This document shows, piece after piece, positions 61,427-64,000 of a stretch of 64,000 bases of DNA. The stretch's first letter is position 1, and every line of letters starts with the position of its first letter. This DNA comes from C-114 sp963719285 (GTDB lineage: Bacteria > Chloroflexota > Limnocylindria > Limnocylindrales > CSP1-4): assembly GCA_963719285.1 (NCBI GenBank), contig CAVRBO010000003.1, positions 62,001 through 126,000 on the forward strand, given 5' to 3'. The notes beneath the pieces were generated by a model, which saw nothing but the letters and a program-made list of their open reading frames with translations, was not told the origin of the DNA and ran no database searches. The translations under genes were made by a program, and so were the position numbers.

Positions 61427-62796
61427 CGGCCATGGTCGGGCGGACCTGGAGCCACATGACGCTGGCCGGGCGGATCCTCGTCCTGACCGTCGCGATCCTG
61501 GGTGCCCTCCTCGTCCCGCTCGTCGTCATCGTCGTCGCGTTCGGCGGCAACATCCTCGACTTCCTGGGCGCGAACCTGCCACTCGTGCGCTTCGTCGTCG
61601 CGGCGACGGCCGTACTGCTCATGACGGTCCCGACGGCCTTCCTGATCATCTACATGGAGATGAAGGTCATCGCGCTCATGAACCTGCGGGTGGGCCCGGA
61701 CCGGGTCGGCCCGTTCGGCTCCGCCCTGTCGGTCGTGCACGGGCTCAAGGTCCTCATGAAGGAGGACTTCACCCCGACCGGCGCCGACCCGCTCGTGTTC
61801 ACCTGGGCGCCGGTCGTCGTCTACCTGGCCAGCGTCATGACCCTCGTCGTCATCCCGTTCGGACCCGGCCTGTTCGCGGCCCAAGGACCGCACACGGTCG
61901 GCGGCCCCGGCGACATCAACCTCGGGCTGCTCTACTTCTTCGCGATCGGTGGGCTGTCCGTCGTGGGCCTGCTCATGGCCGGCTGGGCGAGCTTCAACAA
62001 GTACTCGCTGCTGGGCGGCCTGCGCGCCGCGGCCCAGGTCGTGAGCTACGAGATCCCGCTCACCCTGTCGGTCGTGGGGATCATCATGCTGGCCGGGACG
62101 ATGAGCCTGAACGGCATCGTCACGATGCAGAATCCGTCGTTCCTCGACTGGAACATCTTCAAGCAGCCGCTCGGGGCGCTCATCTTCTTCATCGCCGCGA
62201 CGGCCGAGGCGAACCGGACGCCGTTCGACCTGACCGAGGCCGACAGCGAGATCGTCGCCGGCTACGCGACCGAGTACAGCGGGATGCGCTTCGGCTTCTT
62301 CTTCTTCGCCGAGTACGTGAACGTGTTCATCGTCTCGGCCCTGCTCGTGACCCTCTTCTTCGGGGGCTGGCAGGCCCCGTTCGACTGGCCCTGGCCGCTG
62401 CCCGGCCATATCGATCCGGGCAGCCTCGGGATCGGCCTGCTCATCCTCGTGGCGGTCGTGCCGCTCGTCGCCACCCTCGCCCTGGCGGCACCGTTCTGGA
62501 TCGCCCGGAGCTCGATGCCGTGGTGGCAGGCGCTGCTCATCGGGTTCGTCCTGTTCAACCTGCTGGCCGTGACCGCGATCGTCGGCTGGGCGTTCGTGAG
62601 CCTCGATTGGGTGGCCGGTCTGCTCTGGTTCCTGGGCAAGACCTATGTCTTCGTGTTCACGTTCGTGTGGATGCGCGGGACACTGCCGCGGGTCCGGATC
62701 GACCAGCTCATGGGCTTCGCCTGGAAGTGGCTGCTCCCCGCGGCGCTGCTGAACCTGTTCGTGACGGCCGCCGCGATCATCGTGGTCCACGGGTGA
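61423..62796 (+). CDS. nuoH: NADH-quinone oxidoreductase subunit H with extra hydrophobic segment
   Basis: 457 residues from GTG 61423 (GTGA overlap), longer than the roughly 330-410 usual for NuoH. Core motifs: IIYMEMKVIALMNLRVGPDRVGP, AEANRTPFDLTEADSEIVAG and YSGMRFGFFFFAEYVN, then WMRGTLPRVRIDQLMGFAWK. Between FFGGWQAPF and LGKTYVFVFTFVW there is an additional segment of about 85 residues with two strongly hydrophobic stretches (LGIGLLILVAVVPLVATLAL; ALLIGFVLFNLLAVTAIVGW). All conserved quinone-channel residues I can check are kept. Confidence 0.93.
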   Translation: MTAMVGRTWSHMTLAGRILVLTVAILGALLVPLVVIVVAFGGNILDFLGANLPLVRFVVAATAVLLMTVPTAFLIIYMEMKVIALMNLRVGPDRVGPFGSALSVVHGLKVLMKEDFTPTGADPLVFTWAPVVVYLASVMTLVVIPFGPGLFAAQGPHTVGGPGDINLGLLYFFAIGGLSVVGLLMAGWASFNKYSLLGGLRAAAQVVSYEIPLTLSVVGIIMLAGTMSLNGIVTMQNPSFLDWNIFKQPLGALIFFIAATAEANRTPFDLTEADSEIVAGYATEYSGMRFGFFFFAEYVNVFIVSALLVTLFFGGWQAPFDWPWPLPGHIDPGSLGIGLLILVAVVPLVATLALAAPFWIARSSMPWWQALLIGFVLFNLLAVTAIVGWAFVSLDWVAGLLWFLGKTYVFVFTFVWMRGTLPRVRIDQLMGFAWKWLLPAALLNLFVTAAAIIVVHG

Positions 62797-62809
62797 GGAG
62801 GGCACCGCG

Positions 62810-63541
62810 GTGAGCAGCTTCGTTCCCGGGCTGGGCCTCGTGAAGGGGATGGCGCTGACGTTGCGCCGGTTCTTCGAGCCGAAGGCCACGATCCGCTATC
62901 CCGAGACCCCGGCCACGATCCCCCACAAGTTCCGTGGCCGCCTCCAGCTGCTGTACGACGAGTGGGGCACGCTCAAGTGCGAAACGTGCTTCCAGTGCGC
63001 CCAGGCCTGTCCGATCGAATGCATCGACATGGGTGGCACCGACACCAAGGGTCGCTACCACGTCCACTGGGGCGCGGCCGAGACGTACGGGGAGCGGCGC
63101 GAGGAATCGGCCCTCCGGCGCTCCGGCCGGACCGTGCCGGATGAGGCGTACACCCACTTCGCCCTGCCGGACGATCTGTCGGCGGTGGACGAGATCCTCG
63201 ACGAGTTCGACCGGGACCCGGGGAGCATGTTGCGGATCCTCGAGGCGACCCAGGCCCGGTACGGGTACCTGCCGGTCGCCGCCCTCAAGCGGATCGCCCA
63301 CGCCACCGGAGCGTGGTACGCGATGATCTACGGGACCGCCACCTACTACCGCCACCTCCGGTTCGAGCCGCCCGCCCAGGGTGACGTCGCGCCGGCCACG
63401 GCCAGGAAGCCGTCCCGGACAGCCGGCCCGGCCGAGGGGAGCGCCGCCACCGCGATCCCGGCCAGTGTCGTCCGCCGGACTGAGGGCGCCTACCTGGCGG
63501 ACCTCGACCGGGCCCTCGGCGGCAGCGCGCGGCGACGATGA
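62810..63541 (+). CDS. Fused half-NuoI / half-NuoE complex I subunit
   Basis: 243 residues. Residues 5-75 match the first half of NuoI (LVKGMALTLRRFFEPKATIRYP; FRGRLQLLYDEWG), with one ferredoxin motif: Cys57-x2-Cys60-x2-Cys63-x3-Cys67-Pro. The second 4Fe-4S motif of NuoI is missing; its place is taken by GRYHVHWGAAETYGERREES. Residues about 123-185 match the N-terminal helical domain of NuoE (DEILDEFDRDPGSMLRILEATQARYGYLP; YGTATYYRHLRF). The thioredoxin-like 2Fe-2S domain of NuoE is absent and no further Cys occurs. A low-complexity tail follows. Uninterrupted frame between nuoH and nuoF. Confidence 0.88.
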   Translation: MSSFVPGLGLVKGMALTLRRFFEPKATIRYPETPATIPHKFRGRLQLLYDEWGTLKCETCFQCAQACPIECIDMGGTDTKGRYHVHWGAAETYGERREESALRRSGRTVPDEAYTHFALPDDLSAVDEILDEFDRDPGSMLRILEATQARYGYLPVAALKRIAHATGAWYAMIYGTATYYRHLRFEPPAQGDVAPATARKPSRTAGPAEGSAATAIPASVVRRTEGAYLADLDRALGGSARRR

Positions 63542-64000
63542 CGGACATCCTGCCCGCGCCGCGGGGATCCCGTTGGCCGTCGATCCTGCTCGCCCGGGCG
63601 CGGGCGGCCGACCCGACCGACCTCGACGCCGCCATCGCCGCCGGCGCGTTCGTGGGCCTCCGCGCGGCGGTGGCGGAGCTGGGCCCCGCAGGCACGATCG
63701 CCGAGGTCGCCGCGTCGGGCCTCCGGGGTCGCGGCGGGGCCGGCTACCGGACGGCCGACAAGTGGCGGGCCGCCGCCGTCCTGGACGTTCCCCGCCGCTT
63801 CGTCGTGGCCAACGGCTACGGCGCGGACCCGGCCGTCGCGTCCGATCGCGTGCTCATGGCCCGCGACCCGTACGCGGTCATCGAGGGCCTGGCGATCGCG
63901 GCCCTCGCCATCGGCGCGAGCGAGGCGATCATCGCCGTCCGGGCCGAGGCCACCGAGGCGGTCGCGGCGCTCACAGCCGCGGTCGGCCAGGCGGAGGATG
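63538..64000 (+). CDS. nuoF: NuoF-like subunit with altered nucleotide-site loop, C-terminus off the right edge
   Basis: 154 complete residues are visible from ATG 63538 (ATGA overlap). GLRGRGGAGYRTADKW (61-76) matches the glycine-rich FMN loop of NuoF (GLRGRGGAGFPTGLKW). The next conserved block, normally NADEGEPGTFKDR, aligns as NGYGADPAVASDR (92-104): Asn, Pro and the final Asp-Arg are kept, but the two acidic positions that define the block are Gly and Asp. It continues as RDPYAVIEGLAIAALAIGA, matching NuoF. The N3-cluster cysteines would lie beyond the window, so cofactor content cannot be judged. Confidence 0.83.
   Translation, partial: MTDILPAPRGSRWPSILLARARAADPTDLDAAIAAGAFVGLRAAVAELGPAGTIAEVAASGLRGRGGAGYRTADKWRAAAVLDVPRRFVVANGYGADPAVASDRVLMARDPYAVIEGLAIAALAIGASEAIIAVRAEATEAVAALTAAVGQAED

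Overview
The window is a very GC-rich, densely coded bacterial chromosome segment with no rRNA, tRNA, CRISPR array or insertion sequence that I can recognise. Gene content suggests a Gram-positive-like or monoderm lineage, most likely Chloroflexota (possibly Limnocylindria-like): hsp20 linked to HspR, a KimA-type permease beside paired TrkA/CeoBC proteins, a nuo operon in an unusual order, class II FBPase, and lipoprotein-type binding proteins. The phylum is an inference; no marker gene here settles it. Many genes overlap by 4 nt (ATGA, GTGA), GTG/TTG starts are common, and at least eight genes have a TANNNT -10 hexamer only 6-8 nt upstream of the start codon, which predicts leaderless mRNAs.

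Layout. 1-2.5 kb: a partial C39-like peptidase diverges from a leaderless operon (frameshifted S41-like lipoprotein plus MarR regulator) with a perfect 18-bp palindromic operator. 2.6-5.4 kb: sulfate activation (cysD-cysN, convergent cysC). 5.8-13.1 kb: an anchored surface protein, a DMT exporter, an amidohydrolase, a GGDEF/HD-GYP c-di-GMP protein and a three-gene thioesterase/nuclease-like operon, separated by repeat-rich spacers. 13.5-19.6 kb: SDR, cupin, acylphosphatase, holB, an NYN-domain protein with RG-rich and H1-like tails, and a GNAT. 20-25.4 kb: branched-chain amino-acid livKHMGF operon, whose LivG ATPase carries a hydrophobic insert. 25.4-29.6 kb: a secreted protein with a duplicated domain and a polar amino-acid ABC importer. 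29.6-34.6 kb: hpt operon, CsoR, orphan histidine kinase, rsmG. 34.6-41.4 kb: phosphodiesterase and a potassium cluster (two KimA-like permeases, universal stress protein, two TrkA proteins). 41.8-49.4 kb: a heat-shock block (hsp20, hspR, lon, cbpA, clpB) with a HAIR-like operator. 50.3-58.0 kb: NUDIX, cupin, purH, glpX, folK, an unrecognised gene and midA. 58.5-64 kb: nuoA-B-C-D-H-(I/E fusion)-F, cut by the right edge.

How the genes work together. CysDN and CysC make APS and PAPS. The potassium cluster looks like a K+ uptake unit with its own RCK-type regulators. HspR would repress hsp20 and itself through the HAIR site, with lon, cbpA and clpB supplying proteolysis and disaggregation next door. 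MidA, a complex I assembly methyltransferase in other systems, lies directly upstream of the nuo genes.

The most unusual item is the input end of complex I. One protein joins the first half of NuoI, with a single 4Fe-4S motif, to the helical half of NuoE without its 2Fe-2S domain. The following NuoF keeps its glycine-rich loop but has lost the acidic residues of the conserved NADEGEPG-type loop. NuoH also carries an extra hydrophobic segment. Together these suggest a complex I variant with a rewired electron-input module.
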